Assembly: GCF_000341225.1 (NCBI RefSeq)
Contig: NZ_ANAC01000026.1
Span: 18,952 to 82,951 of the forward strand
DNA length: 64,000 nt
Reading direction: 5' to 3'
DNA from: Nocardiopsis alba DSM 43377
GTDB taxonomy: Bacteria > Actinomycetota > Actinomycetes > Streptosporangiales > Streptosporangiaceae
The translations under genes and the position numbers were made by a program. How positions within the stretch are numbered: position 1 is the first letter of the stretch; every line of letters begins with the position of its first letter. Below the pieces are notes generated by a model that did no database searches, was not told the origin of the DNA, and worked only from the letters and a program-made list of their open reading frames with translations. Shown piece by piece: positions 1 to 8,567 of this stretch.

Positions 1-342
1 ATCAACGGGCGCACCGAATCGCGCACCTACGCCAAGACGGTGACCGAGGGGGAGTCCGAGTCCCTCCTCAGCCCCGAGGAGTACCGGGTGGTCCGCTCCG
101 CGCGCCTGGGAGCCGGGGTCGGCGCCGCCCTCCCCGATCCCGGACCGTTCGAGGAGGAGACCGCCGGATCGGAGGAAGAGCCCTCGGTCACCCTGGTCTC
201 GGTCCCCGGGCCGGAGGGGGAGACGACCGGCGGCGCGGGTACGGGGCCCGACATCGGCCTCGACACGGAGGAGATGACGGACATGGAGGAACCGGTCGAG
301 CGGACCACCGCCCGTACGCCCGAACCACGATCCGAGAGCTGA
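1..342 (+). CDS. C-terminal end of an unidentified protein (5' end outside the window)
   Basis: The reading frame is open from base 1 and ends with TGA at 340-342, giving 113 visible residues. The first part contains RTYAKTVTEG and LLSPEEYRVV. The rest is a low-complexity tail rich in Glu, Gly, Pro and Thr, probably disordered. I do not recognise the family. A GTG at 40 would allow a short independent gene, but the frame stays open to the left edge, so a truncated longer gene is more likely. It lies 37 nt before pheA, which has its own -10 box. Confidence 0.55.
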   Translation: MNGRTESRTYAKTVTEGESESLLSPEEYRVVRSARLGAGVGAALPDPGPFEEETAGSEEEPSVTLVSVPGPEGETTGGAGTGPDIGLDTEEMTDMEEPVERTTARTPEPRSES

Positions 343-379
343 CCACCTCCGACCGCGCTTCCCGTATAGCCTGAACAGC

Positions 380-1327
380 ATGCCCAACCGTTACGCCTAC
401 CTCGGCCCCGAGGGCACCTTCACCGAAGCCGCCCTGCGCGACCTGCGCCCCGACGCCACCGAAGACGACCGCGTCCCCTGTGACGGGGTGGCGGCGGTCT
501 TCGACGCGGTCCGTTCCGGGGCGGTCGACGGTGGGGTGGTGCCGCTGGAGAACTCGGTCGAGGGAGGGGTCACCACCACGATCGCCGAACTCGTCAACGG
601 CGAACCTCTGCTCATCACCGGCGAGACCGCCGTCCCGGTCGAGTTCGCGCTCTTCGCCCGTCCGGGCACCGTGCTGGAGGACGTCAAACGGGTGGCCACC
701 CACCCCCACGCGCTCGCGCAGTGCCGGGGGTGGCTCTCACGCCGGCTCCCCAACGCCGACACGCACACCGTCTCCTCCACCGCGGCCGCCGCCCGCGCCG
801 TGGCCGAGCCGGGTGCCGCCTACGACGCGGCGATCTGCGCCGTCATCGCCGGTGAACGCTACGGACTCCACGCCCTGGCCACGGGGATCGGCGACCGGGC
901 CGACGCGGCCACCCGCTTCATCTACCTGTCACGGGGCGGCGCGCTGCCCGAACCCACCGGGGCCGACCTGACCTCCCTGGTCGCCTTCATCACCGACGAC
1001 CACCCCGGCGCGCTCATCGAGGTCCTCAACCAGTTCGCCGTCCGCGGGGTCAACCTGACCCGGCTGGAGTCCCGGCCCACCGGCGACGGCCTGGGCAACT
1101 ACTGCTTCTGCATCGACGCCGAGGGACACGTCGCCGACGCGCGCGTGGGCGAGGCGCTCATGGGGATCCGCCGCGTCTGTCGTGACGTCCGCTTCCTCGG
1201 CAGCTATCCGCGCCGGAGCCGAGGGACCGAACTCGACCCGCCGCTGCGCCCGCGCACCACCACCGACGCGGACTTCGCCGAGGCCGAGCGCTGGCTCGCC
1301 CGCGTCCGCGCCGGCGACATCGACTGA
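380..1327 (+). CDS. pheA: Prephenate dehydratase
   Basis: This enzyme converts prephenate to phenylpyruvate, the committed step of phenylalanine synthesis, in the cytoplasm. The 315-aa protein begins with YAYLGPEGTFTEAAL, typical of the periplasmic-binding-like catalytic domain. It contains the substrate region LENSVEGGV near residue 55. A C-terminal ACT domain (about 195-275) carries NLTRLESRPT, the ESRP motif that binds phenylalanine for feedback inhibition. There is no fused chorismate mutase, as usual in actinobacteria. The box TAGCCT (367-372) lies 7 nt before the ATG and there is no Shine-Dalgarno, so the mRNA is probably leaderless. Confidence 0.96.
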   Translation: MPNRYAYLGPEGTFTEAALRDLRPDATEDDRVPCDGVAAVFDAVRSGAVDGGVVPLENSVEGGVTTTIAELVNGEPLLITGETAVPVEFALFARPGTVLEDVKRVATHPHALAQCRGWLSRRLPNADTHTVSSTAAAARAVAEPGAAYDAAICAVIAGERYGLHALATGIGDRADAATRFIYLSRGGALPEPTGADLTSLVAFITDDHPGALIEVLNQFAVRGVNLTRLESRPTGDGLGNYCFCIDAEGHVADARVGEALMGIRRVCRDVRFLGSYPRRSRGTELDPPLRPRTTTDADFAEAERWLARVRAGDID

Positions 1328-1345
1328 GGGCCCCGAGCGGGGCCC
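1328..1345 (+). terminator. Hairpin terminator after pheA
   Basis: Perfect 7-bp GGGCCCC/GGGGCCC stem with a GAGC loop, starting right after the pheA stop codon. It is followed by a C-rich run rather than a T tract. It probably also serves the convergent small gene at 1366-1539. Confidence 0.6.
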
Positions 1346-1365
1346 TCCCCCTCCACACCGGGCCG

Positions 1366-1539
1366 TCAACCGGCCTCGGTGAGGTCGCCCACCTCCTCGA
1401 ACACCCACTCCTCGGACGCGGCCCGGCGCAGCTCCAGGTACAGGGCCAGCCTCAACGCGGTGTCCTCGGAGTGCGCGTCGTCCAAGGCCTCCAGAGCCCC
1501 CGTGAGCTCTTCGATGTTCATCTCGCCGAGTGGTTTCAC
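1366..1539 (-). CDS. Small acidic protein of unknown function (57 aa)
   Basis: This short frame encodes a mostly helical, acidic protein containing NIEELTGALEALDD, LRLALYLELRRAASEEW and VFEEVGDLTEAG. I do not recognise a family. The GTG at 1539 is chosen because GGGGAG lies about 7 nt upstream. An in-frame ATG at 1521 has no well-spaced ribosome binding site. The gene sits between pheA and serS and converges on pheA. The amphipathic helical pattern looks like real coding sequence, and the much longer open frame upstream of it on this strand is an antisense shadow of serS. Confidence 0.55.
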   Translation of the reverse strand: MKPLGEMNIEELTGALEALDDAHSEDTALRLALYLELRRAASEEWVFEEVGDLTEAG

Positions 1540-1686
1540 GACTGTCTCCCCACGGTCGCCGTGCCGTCGGGAGCCCCCGCTCCCGTTCGGCCCTTCCACA
1601 TGGAGGACGAGGGCGGTGACCTTCCATGACGCGACTACGCGGAAAAGATGTGAACCCGGGTGAGGGCGGGCGGTAACCTGCAAGAC

Positions 1687-2970
1687 GTGATCGACCTTCG
1701 CGCTCTTCGAGAAGACCCCGAACGACTCCGTGCATCGCAGCGTGCGCGCGGCGAGGACCCCGCCGTCGCGGACCGGCTGCTCGCCCTGGACGCCGACCGC
1801 CGTTCCGCGTTGACCAGGTTCGAGACCCTGCGGGCCGAACAGAAGAGTGTGGGCAAGTCCGTCTCCAAGGCCTCTCCCGAGGAACGGGAGGGGCTGCTGG
1901 CCAAGGCCAGGTCGCTGGCCGCCGAGGTCAAGGAGGCCGAGGCCGAGGCCGGGCGTCTGGGAGACGAGCTCGACGCCGTCCTGGCCCGGGTGCCCAACCT
2001 CGTCGAGGAAGGGGCTCCCGAGGGCGGGGTCGACGACTTCGTGGTCCTGGAGACCGTGGGCGAGCCCCGCGAGTTCGACTTCACCCCGCGCGACCACCTG
2101 GAGCTGGGCGAGATGCTCGGCGCCATCGACATGGAGCGCGGCGCCAAGGTCTCCGGAGCCCGCTTCTACTTCCTCACGGGCGTGGGCGCCCGCCTGGAAC
2201 TGGCCCTGCTCAACATGGCGATGAACCAGGCCGTCGAGGCCGGGTTCACCCCCATGATCCCGCCGGTCCTGGTCAAGCCCGAGACCATGGAGGGCACAGG
2301 GTTCCTCGGCGAGCACTCCGACGAGGTCTACCGTCTTCCCGAGGACGACCTCTATCTCGTGGGCACCTCCGAGGTGGCCTTGGCCGGATACCACGGCGGG
2401 GAGATCCTGCCCGGCGAATCCATGCCCCGACGCTACATCGGCTGGTCGTCCTGCTTCCGTCGTGAGGCCGGCTCCTACGGCAAGGACACCCGCGGCATCA
2501 TCCGCGTCCACCAGTTCAACAAGGTGGAGATGTTCGTCTACACCCACCCGGACCAGGCGCACGAGGAGCACGAGAGGCTCCTCGCCTGGGAGCGGCGGAT
2601 GCTCGACAAGCTCGACCTGCCCTACCGCGTGGTGGACATCGCCGGCGGCGACCTCGGCACCAGCGCGGCCCGCAAGTACGACTGCGAGGCCTGGGTCCCC
2701 ACCCAGGAGACCTACCGCGAGCTGACCTCGACCTCGAACTGCACCGAGTTCCAGGCCCGCCGGCTCAACGTCCGCTATCGGGACGAGGACGGCAAGCCCC
2801 GTTTCGCGGCGACCCTCAACGGCACGCTCGCCACCACCCGGTGGATCGTCGCCATCCTGGAGAACCACCAGCGCGAGGACGGCTCCGTGGTCGTCCCCGA
2901 GGCGCTCCGCCCCTACCTGGGCCTGGACGTGCTCGAACCGATCCAGGCGCCGCGTGGCAAGAAGAAGTGA
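1687..2970 (+). CDS. serS: Seryl-tRNA synthetase
   Basis: A class II aminoacyl-tRNA synthetase that charges tRNA-Ser. The 427-aa product starts V-IDLRALREDPERLR, the usual SerRS N-terminus. An antiparallel coiled-coil arm rich in Glu, Lys and Ala spans about residues 25-100. The catalytic core has motif 2 (CFRREAGSYGKDTRG) and motif 3 (NGTLATTRWIVAILE). The start is GTG 1687 and not an earlier in-frame codon, because TAACCT (1674-1679) lies 7 nt before it and family members start here. The transcript is probably leaderless. Confidence 0.97.
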   Translation: MIDLRALREDPERLRASQRARGEDPAVADRLLALDADRRSALTRFETLRAEQKSVGKSVSKASPEEREGLLAKARSLAAEVKEAEAEAGRLGDELDAVLARVPNLVEEGAPEGGVDDFVVLETVGEPREFDFTPRDHLELGEMLGAIDMERGAKVSGARFYFLTGVGARLELALLNMAMNQAVEAGFTPMIPPVLVKPETMEGTGFLGEHSDEVYRLPEDDLYLVGTSEVALAGYHGGEILPGESMPRRYIGWSSCFRREAGSYGKDTRGIIRVHQFNKVEMFVYTHPDQAHEEHERLLAWERRMLDKLDLPYRVVDIAGGDLGTSAARKYDCEAWVPTQETYRELTSTSNCTEFQARRLNVRYRDEDGKPRFAATLNGTLATTRWIVAILENHQREDGSVVVPEALRPYLGLDVLEPIQAPRGKKK

Positions 2971-3007
2971 ACGTGACGTCCCGACGGCCGTGAGCCGTCC
3001 GAGACAC

Positions 3008-3046
3008 GAGAGCGGGGTCCGACCGGACGGGTCGGGCCCCGCTCTC
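3008..3046. terminator. Bidirectional terminator between serS and bpa
   Basis: A long inverted repeat of about 18 bp (CGAGAGCGGGGTCCGACC against GGTCGGGCCCCGCTCTCG, one wobble pair) with a GGAC-type loop, between two convergent genes. It can serve both strands. Confidence 0.8.
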
Positions 3047-3067
3047 GTTCAGGTGCGCGGTGAAGGA

Positions 3068-3619
3068 CTACAGGTAGGGGCCCGACCCCATGTGGGGGCG
3101 CCCCCGACCGTCCTCGCCCTCGGGCTCCTGTTGGGCCTGCAACCCGGCGACGCCGGGCGGAAGCGCCTTGCGCATGTTCTCCAGCTGGGCCCGGGCCGCC
3201 ATCTGCTGGGCGAACAGCGTGGTCTGGATGCCGTGGAAGAGGCCCTCCAGCCAGCCCACCAGCTGGGCCTGGGCGATCCGTAGTTCGGCGTCACTGGGCG
3301 CCGACCCCTCGGCGAACGGCAGGGTGAGCCGTTCGAGCTCCTCGATGAGCTCGGGGGCCAGACCGTCCTCCAGCTCCTTGATCGAGGAGGTGTGGATCTC
3401 CTTCAGGCGGGCGCGGCTGGCCTCGTCGAGAGGGGCGGCCTTCACCTCGTCGAGGAGCTGGCGGATCATGCTGCCGATCCGCATCACCTTGGCGGGCTGC
3501 TCCACCATGTCGGCGAGCGAGCGCGGCTCGGCCGTGCCCTCGCCGTCCTCGTCCCCGTGCCCCGAATCAGAGTCCATCACCAGGACCCGGGGTTCCTTCT
3601 GGTCGTCTGCGTTGCTCAT
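3068..3619 (-). CDS. bpa: Bacterial proteasome activator Bpa/PafE
   Basis: An ATP-independent ring-shaped activator that opens the 20S proteasome gate for unfolded proteins, known from Mycobacterium (PafE, Rv3780). The 183-aa protein has a disordered acidic N-terminus (1-35), a helical core (about 40-150: MRIGSMIRQLLDEVK, AQLVGWLEGLFHGIQ) and a Gly-rich linker. It ends in Pro-Tyr-Leu, fitting the HbYX motif that docks into the proteasome alpha ring. The proteasome genes are not in this window. It lies 33 nt downstream of the quinone oxidoreductase on the same strand and may be co-transcribed with it. Confidence 0.93.
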   Translation of the reverse strand: MSNADDQKEPRVLVMDSDSGHGDEDGEGTAEPRSLADMVEQPAKVMRIGSMIRQLLDEVKAAPLDEASRARLKEIHTSSIKELEDGLAPELIEELERLTLPFAEGSAPSDAELRIAQAQLVGWLEGLFHGIQTTLFAQQMAARAQLENMRKALPPGVAGLQAQQEPEGEDGRGRPHMGSGPYL

Positions 3620-3652
3620 CGATCCCCTAGCTCTGCTGTGTTCGGCACGCTG

Positions 3653-4627
3653 TCAGCGGGTGAGAAGGATCTTGCCGGTGTGCGCGCTCGATTCCATGAC
3701 ACGATGTGCCTCCGCCGCGTCCTCCAAGGGCAGTGCGCGGTCGACGACGGGGCGGATGTCTCCTTTTTCTACCAACGGCCAGACCTGCTCCAGTACTCCC
3801 GAGACGATCGTGGCCTTCTCCGCCGCGGGGCGGGAACGCAGGGTGGTCGCCTGGACCGAGAGCCGTTTGACCAGCATGCGGCCCAGATCGAGTTCGGCGG
3901 TACGGCCGCCCATCAACCCGATGATCACCAGACGGCCGCCCGTGGTCAGCGATCGAAGATTCGCCCCGAGGTACGACCCGCCCATGATGTCGAGGACGAG
4001 ATCGGCGCCGCCCTCGGCCCGCATGCGTTCGGAGAAGGATTCGTTCCGGTAGTCGATGGTGATCTCGGCGCCCAGCTCACGGCAGCGCTCCAGCTTCTCC
4101 GCGCTACCGGCGGTGACCGCCACCCGGGCCCCCAGAGCGCGCGCGAACTGGATCGCGAAGGTTCCGATGCCGCTACCGCCACCGTGGATCAGGATGGTCT
4201 CCCCGGCACGCAGCCGGCCGGCCATCACCAGGTTGGACCACACGGTGCAGGCGACCTCGGGAAGCGCGGCGGCCTCGACCGGGTCCATACCCTTCGGGAT
4301 CGGAAGGAGCTGGCCGACCGGAACGGCCACCCGCTCCGCGTAGCCGCCCCCCGTCAACAGGGCGCAGACCCTGTCGCCGACGGCCCAGCCGGTCGTCTCG
4401 ACCCCGGGGCCCGACCCTACGATGGTCCCCGAGCATTCCAGCCCCGGATACTCGGAGGCCCCGGGCGGTGGGGGATAGTTCCCCTGACGCTGGGACACGT
4501 CGGCACGGTTGACCGCCGTGGCCGCCACGTCCACCAGGACCTCACCCTCTCCGGGAACGGGATCGGGGACCTCTGACCAGGCCAGGACCTCGGGTCCGCC
4601 CGGTTCGATGATTCGGATCGCGTGCAT
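3653..4627 (-). CDS. NAD(P)H:quinone oxidoreductase, zeta-crystallin/PIG3 type
   Basis: A zinc-free medium-chain dehydrogenase/reductase that reduces quinones with NADPH. The 324-aa protein has a GroES-like N-terminal domain (residues 1-125, EVPDPVPGEGEVLVDV) and a Rossmann domain with ILIHGGGSGIGTFAIQFA as the nucleotide-binding turn. It lacks the structural-zinc cysteine cluster of alcohol dehydrogenases. TACTGT (4640-4635) is 7 nt before the ATG, so a leaderless transcript is likely, probably reading into bpa. The exact quinone substrate cannot be deduced. Confidence 0.9.
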   Translation of the reverse strand: MHAIRIIEPGGPEVLAWSEVPDPVPGEGEVLVDVAATAVNRADVSQRQGNYPPPPGASEYPGLECSGTIVGSGPGVETTGWAVGDRVCALLTGGGYAERVAVPVGQLLPIPKGMDPVEAAALPEVACTVWSNLVMAGRLRAGETILIHGGGSGIGTFAIQFARALGARVAVTAGSAEKLERCRELGAEITIDYRNESFSERMRAEGGADLVLDIMGGSYLGANLRSLTTGGRLVIIGLMGGRTAELDLGRMLVKRLSVQATTLRSRPAAEKATIVSGVLEQVWPLVEKGDIRPVVDRALPLEDAAEAHRVMESSAHTGKILLTR

Positions 4628-4807
4628 GGGGCTGACAGTACCCAGGATCGGGGAGGATCACGTCGCGGGGTCCGGACCGGTTCCGGGGGCCGGGAAGGAT
4701 GCTTCGCCGCCCCGACACGGGTAAGAGAACCCCCGAGGGCCGTCCCGACACCTCCCCCAGGGAGGGCCCACCTCCCCAGCAAGCCCCCTTGACGCAGGAG
4801 AACCCCG

Positions 4808-6463
4808 GTGGCACAACACGAACACGACGGGTCAGGCACCGAATCGGAGACGCCCGACCGCACCGATTCGGTCCGGAGTTCCCCGGACGTCCCGGACGAC
4901 CTCGGTGAGGAGACCGGCGAGGCCGCCCCGGGGGCGCCCGCGCCCACACCCAGGGAACAGTGGTTCGGAGGCTTCGAGGGCACCGCCCCACCGCCTCCTC
5001 CCTACGCCAGGTCGCCCGAGGAGACCCCGCCACCGCTCCCCGGCACCGCCTTCGACGCCCCCGCCCCACAGAGGGCGGAGGACGAGGAGACCCCCTTCGA
5101 CGGTCTCGGAGAGGCCGGAGGCGGCACGATCCGGCTCATGCCCGGTGGCGCGCGCAAGGAACGGCCGGCCGGACCCTGGCGCGAGGATCCACCGAAACTC
5201 CCCGTCAGGCCCACCCGACCCGGTGCCGCGCCACGGGACCCGCTCGGCCCACGACGAACGCGCGCGGACTCCGACGTCCCCGAACCCGAACAGCTTCCGC
5301 CTCTCGAAGCCGAACGCGCCGAACCCCCGAGCGGACCATGGGGGCCGGAGAACGGCGCGTCCGCGCCGGTCGCGCACGAACCGCGCCCCGCCCCGAGCGA
5401 TCGCGTCGAACCGGAACCGTTCCGGCCCCCGGCGTGGCCCGAACCGACCGGTCCGCGTTCCCAAGGCACCGCCCCTGTACGCCGCGATCCCCCGGCCCCT
5501 CCGCCCTACCCCGGGCCCGACCCCGAGGCCGGGGTGACCTCCGACGCCCTCGACGCGGCCACCCTGGTCCGCAACCGTAGACAAGGGCCCAGCGGAGGAT
5601 GGCGCAAGGCCGTGCACACGGCCAGCCTCGGCCTGATCAACCCGGGAGAGTCCCCCAAGGTGCTGCGCGAACGCGAACTCGTCGCCCGCGCCTGCACACC
5701 CGTCGCCTCGGGCCATCACCGTGTGGCCGTGCTCAGCCTCAAGGGCGGGGTCGGCAAGACCACCACCACGGTCGCGCTCGGCGCCACCCTCGCCTCCCTG
5801 CGCGGGGACCGGGTCCTGGCCGTGGACGCCAACCCCGACCGGGGCACCCTCTCGGACAAGGTACGGCTGGAGACCGCCGCCACCATTCGCGACCTGCTCA
5901 ACGAACGTCACCTGGTCGCGCGCTACGCCGACATCCGCGGCTTCACCTCCCAGTCGCCCAGTCGGTTGGAGATCCTGGCCTCCGACCGGGACCCGGCCGT
6001 CTCGGAGGCGTTCAGCGACCAGGACTACCGCGAGGTCGCGCGACTCGTCGAGCACTTCTACTCGATCTGCCTCACCGACTGCGGCACCGGTCTGCTGCAC
6101 TCCGCGATGCGGGGGGTGCTCGGACTCGCCGACCAGGTGGTGCTGGTGAGTTCGGCCTCCGTGGACGGCGCGCGCAGCGCCAGCGCGACACTCGACTGGC
6201 TGGAGGCCCACGGCCACGGGGCCCTCGTCGCGAGCGCCGTCGTGGTGCTGTCCATGGTGCGGACCGACAACAAGAGCAGCGTCGACCTCGATCGGCTCCA
6301 GGACCATTTCGCCGGACGCTGCCGGGCCGTCGTCCGGGTCCCCTGGGACGGACACCTGGAAGAGGGGGCCGAGGTGGACCTTGAGCGCCTGGCACCGGCC
6401 ACCAGGGACGCCTACCTGCAACTGGCAGCGAACGTGGGGGAGGCCTTCGCCCATCGGGGCTGA
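4808..6463 (+). CDS. MinD/ParA-like P-loop ATPase with long Pro-rich N-terminus
   Basis: The 551-aa protein has about 270 residues of Pro/Glu/Arg-rich, probably disordered sequence, then a SIMIBI ATPase domain. The deviant Walker A KGGVGKTTT starts at Lys312, followed by a VLAVDANPDRGTL switch region. This arrangement resembles actinobacterial EspI-like/MinD-like proteins, some tied to type VII secretion or cell-pole functions. No ESX genes lie nearby, so the role stays open. Start GTG 4808 has AGGAGA 6-7 nt upstream. The intergenic region 4628-4807 holds the divergent promoters. Confidence 0.8.
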   Translation: MAQHEHDGSGTESETPDRTDSVRSSPDVPDDLGEETGEAAPGAPAPTPREQWFGGFEGTAPPPPPYARSPEETPPPLPGTAFDAPAPQRAEDEETPFDGLGEAGGGTIRLMPGGARKERPAGPWREDPPKLPVRPTRPGAAPRDPLGPRRTRADSDVPEPEQLPPLEAERAEPPSGPWGPENGASAPVAHEPRPAPSDRVEPEPFRPPAWPEPTGPRSQGTAPVRRDPPAPPPYPGPDPEAGVTSDALDAATLVRNRRQGPSGGWRKAVHTASLGLINPGESPKVLRERELVARACTPVASGHHRVAVLSLKGGVGKTTTTVALGATLASLRGDRVLAVDANPDRGTLSDKVRLETAATIRDLLNERHLVARYADIRGFTSQSPSRLEILASDRDPAVSEAFSDQDYREVARLVEHFYSICLTDCGTGLLHSAMRGVLGLADQVVLVSSASVDGARSASATLDWLEAHGHGALVASAVVVLSMVRTDNKSSVDLDRLQDHFAGRCRAVVRVPWDGHLEEGAEVDLERLAPATRDAYLQLAANVGEAFAHRG

Positions 6464-6545
6464 CCTCGAACGACCCTCGGCGCGTGTTTCCCTCGACACT
6501 GGTTTATCGCTCCCCGATGACGACAATGGGAGAGGAGGGGAAGGG

Positions 6546-7469
6546 GTGGACATGAGCGGACAGGAGCGCCCGCCGACGGTCATCGTGGGGGTGGACGGCA
6601 CGTCGGCCGCGCAGGCGGCCCAGGCGTGGGCGATCGAGGCCGCCGTCGAACGGGACGAACGACTACGGATCGTGCACGGCCTGGGCATGTCCGCCGTGAT
6701 GGGGACCCTCGCCGGATCCGGAACCGAACGCCACCAGGCCGGGGAACAGGCCCGGGAGGGCGGACACGCGCTCTTGGCGGCCGCGGCGGAGGAGGCCCGA
6801 CGGGTCCACCCGGACCTGAACGTCTCCACCCTCCTGGCCATGGAGGACGCCCCGGCGGTCCTGCTCGACGAGGCCGGGCACCGGGACATGATCGTCGTCG
6901 GCTCGCGCGGGCTCGGCGCGGTCCGGGCGATCATGCTCGGCTCGGTCGGCCTGCGCACCTCCACCCACGCGCCCTGTCCGGTGATCGTGGTCCCCGAGGT
7001 GTCGGAGCGGCGGCGCGGGGGTCGGATCGTGGTCGGGGTCGACGGCTCGGCCTCCTCGCGTCGGGCCCTGCGCTTCGCCCTGGACCATGCCCTGGTCACC
7101 GACGCCGCCGTGGTGGTGGTCAACAGTTGGGAGGTGCCGTTGCCCCAGGACCCGGAGTCGCTCGCCGCCGACACCCACTCTCTGCACGAGGAGATGTTCG
7201 ACCGCCAGTCGGAGGAGGTCGTCGCCGGTGTGCTGGCCGAGGTGATCGACGATCGGACCGAGGGGCTCGACATCTCCGCCGTTCGGATCCAGGCCGACCC
7301 GGTGGAGTCCCTGCTCGAAGCAGGAGAGGGGGCGGACATGATCGTCGTCGGATCCCGGGGCCGGGGCGGGGTGAGCGGACTGGTGATGGGGTCGACCAGC
7401 CAGGGGGTACTGCGCCGGGCGACGGTCCCGGTGGCCGTTCTGCCGCCGCGCGCGGAGGAGACGGACTGA
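6546..7469 (+). CDS. Universal stress protein, tandem UspA domains (first copy)
   Basis: A 307-aa cytoplasmic protein made of two UspA domains. Each ends with the ATP-binding G-2X-G-9X-G(S/T) motif: VGSRGLGAVRAIMLGS in the first half, VGSRGRGGVSGLVMGS in the second. Such proteins are usually induced by stress, hypoxia or stationary phase. The start is GTG 6546 because AGGAGG (6533-6538) is 7 nt upstream. ATG 6552, two codons later, is the alternative. It is followed by a paralogue 111 nt downstream. Confidence 0.92.
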   Translation: MDMSGQERPPTVIVGVDGTSAAQAAQAWAIEAAVERDERLRIVHGLGMSAVMGTLAGSGTERHQAGEQAREGGHALLAAAAEEARRVHPDLNVSTLLAMEDAPAVLLDEAGHRDMIVVGSRGLGAVRAIMLGSVGLRTSTHAPCPVIVVPEVSERRRGGRIVVGVDGSASSRRALRFALDHALVTDAAVVVVNSWEVPLPQDPESLAADTHSLHEEMFDRQSEEVVAGVLAEVIDDRTEGLDISAVRIQADPVESLLEAGEGADMIVVGSRGRGGVSGLVMGSTSQGVLRRATVPVAVLPPRAEETD

Positions 7470-7580
7470 ACGGCGGACGACCCTTCCCACCAGGGACCTT
7501 CCGCCCTGTGCCGCTACGGGGCGGATCCGGTCTACTCGGTGATGATGGTGGTCGGCGCCAAGGGGAACCTAGGGGGAACA

Positions 7581-8510
7581 ATGGCAACAGAACCGCAGCG
7601 AACCGCCAAGGTGGTCGTGGGTATCGATGGTTCCGATCAGTCGCGCGCGGCCCTGGAATGGGCGGCGGTGGAGGCCGCCCGTCGTCGGGTCCCGCTTCTC
7701 ATCGTCCACGCCCTCGGGATGCCGGTGATCGTCTCGGCCTACGGTGGCCCGGCCCGCTTCCAGCCGACCGAGGAGATGTCGGGTCAGGCCGACGCGGTCC
7801 TGAACTCGGCCGAGAGGTACGTCAACGAGCTTCGCCCCTCCGTCGTCGTCGAGTTGGTGACGGCCTTGGAGGAGGCGCCGCTGGCCCTGCTCCGGCAGAG
7901 TCACCCGCACGACCTCATCGTCGTGGGCACCAGGGGGTTGGGCGCGTTCGCGTCCATGTTCGTGGGCTCCGTCAGCGTCCGCGTCTCCGCCCAGGCACCG
8001 TGCCCCGTGGTCGTGGTGCCCGCCGACGAGGAGGGGCACGCCACCAGGACCGGACTCGACCGTGTGGTGGTCGGGGTCGACGGGTCCAAGCCCTCCCACC
8101 GCGCCCTCGGGCTCGCGGTGGACGTGGCCGCGGAGAGCGGAGGGGAGCTCATCGTGGTCAACAGCTGGGAGGTGCCCTTCCCCTATGACCCGGTCGCGAT
8201 GACCGCCGCGGGGTACAAGTCGCAGGACGAGATCTTCGAGAGGCAGTCCGAGAAGCTCGTCGCCGAACTGCTGGACGACGTGATGGCCGAGCGCCCGGGC
8301 GACCTCGGGATCGAGGTCACCATCGTGCGCACCCAGTCCAACCCGGTCGACGCCCTCTTGGAGGCCGCCGCGGAGGCCGACGTCATCGTGGTGGGCTCCC
8401 GAGGCCGTGGCACGGTCCGGGGGCTGCTCATGGGCTCCGTCAGCCAGGGCGTGCTCCACCACGCCAAGGTCCCGGTCGTCGTGATGCCCAAACACGCCGA
8501 CGAGGACTGA
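7581..8510 (+). CDS. Universal stress protein, tandem UspA domains (second copy)
   Basis: A 309-aa paralogue of the preceding gene with the same double-UspA layout (VVGIDGSDQSRAALEW; motifs VGTRGLGAFASMFVGS and VGSRGRGTVRGLLMGS). ATG 7581 follows AGGGGG (7571-7576) by 4 nt; earlier in-frame codons lack a binding site. The pair most likely arose by tandem duplication. Shared phrases such as VVVNSWEVP and VIVNSWEVPFP show this, but the copies have diverged enough for separate roles. Confidence 0.93.
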   Translation: MATEPQRTAKVVVGIDGSDQSRAALEWAAVEAARRRVPLLIVHALGMPVIVSAYGGPARFQPTEEMSGQADAVLNSAERYVNELRPSVVVELVTALEEAPLALLRQSHPHDLIVVGTRGLGAFASMFVGSVSVRVSAQAPCPVVVVPADEEGHATRTGLDRVVVGVDGSKPSHRALGLAVDVAAESGGELIVVNSWEVPFPYDPVAMTAAGYKSQDEIFERQSEKLVAELLDDVMAERPGDLGIEVTIVRTQSNPVDALLEAAAEADVIVVGSRGRGTVRGLLMGSVSQGVLHHAKVPVVVMPKHADED

Positions 8511-8514
8511 CCCT

Positions 8515-8543
8515 CCCCGGGGGCGTGAGAAGCCCCCCCGGGG
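8515..8543. terminator. Bidirectional GC hairpin
   Basis: CCCCGGGGGC and GCCCCCCCGGGG arms separated by GTGAGAA lie between the convergent usp and HNH genes. The pairing has two extra C residues. Confidence 0.6.
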
Positions 8544-8567
8544 CACGTCGCCCGGCCCGAGGTCCCT

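Noticed and set aside
1366..2868. 500-aa open frame on the minus strand
   Set aside because: Antisense shadow of serS; only its last 57 codons (from 1539) have their own binding site and plausible protein sequence.
4832..7339. 835-aa minus-strand frame
   Set aside because: Opposite the MinD-like and usp genes; low-complexity Arg/Ser/Pro sequence with no motifs.
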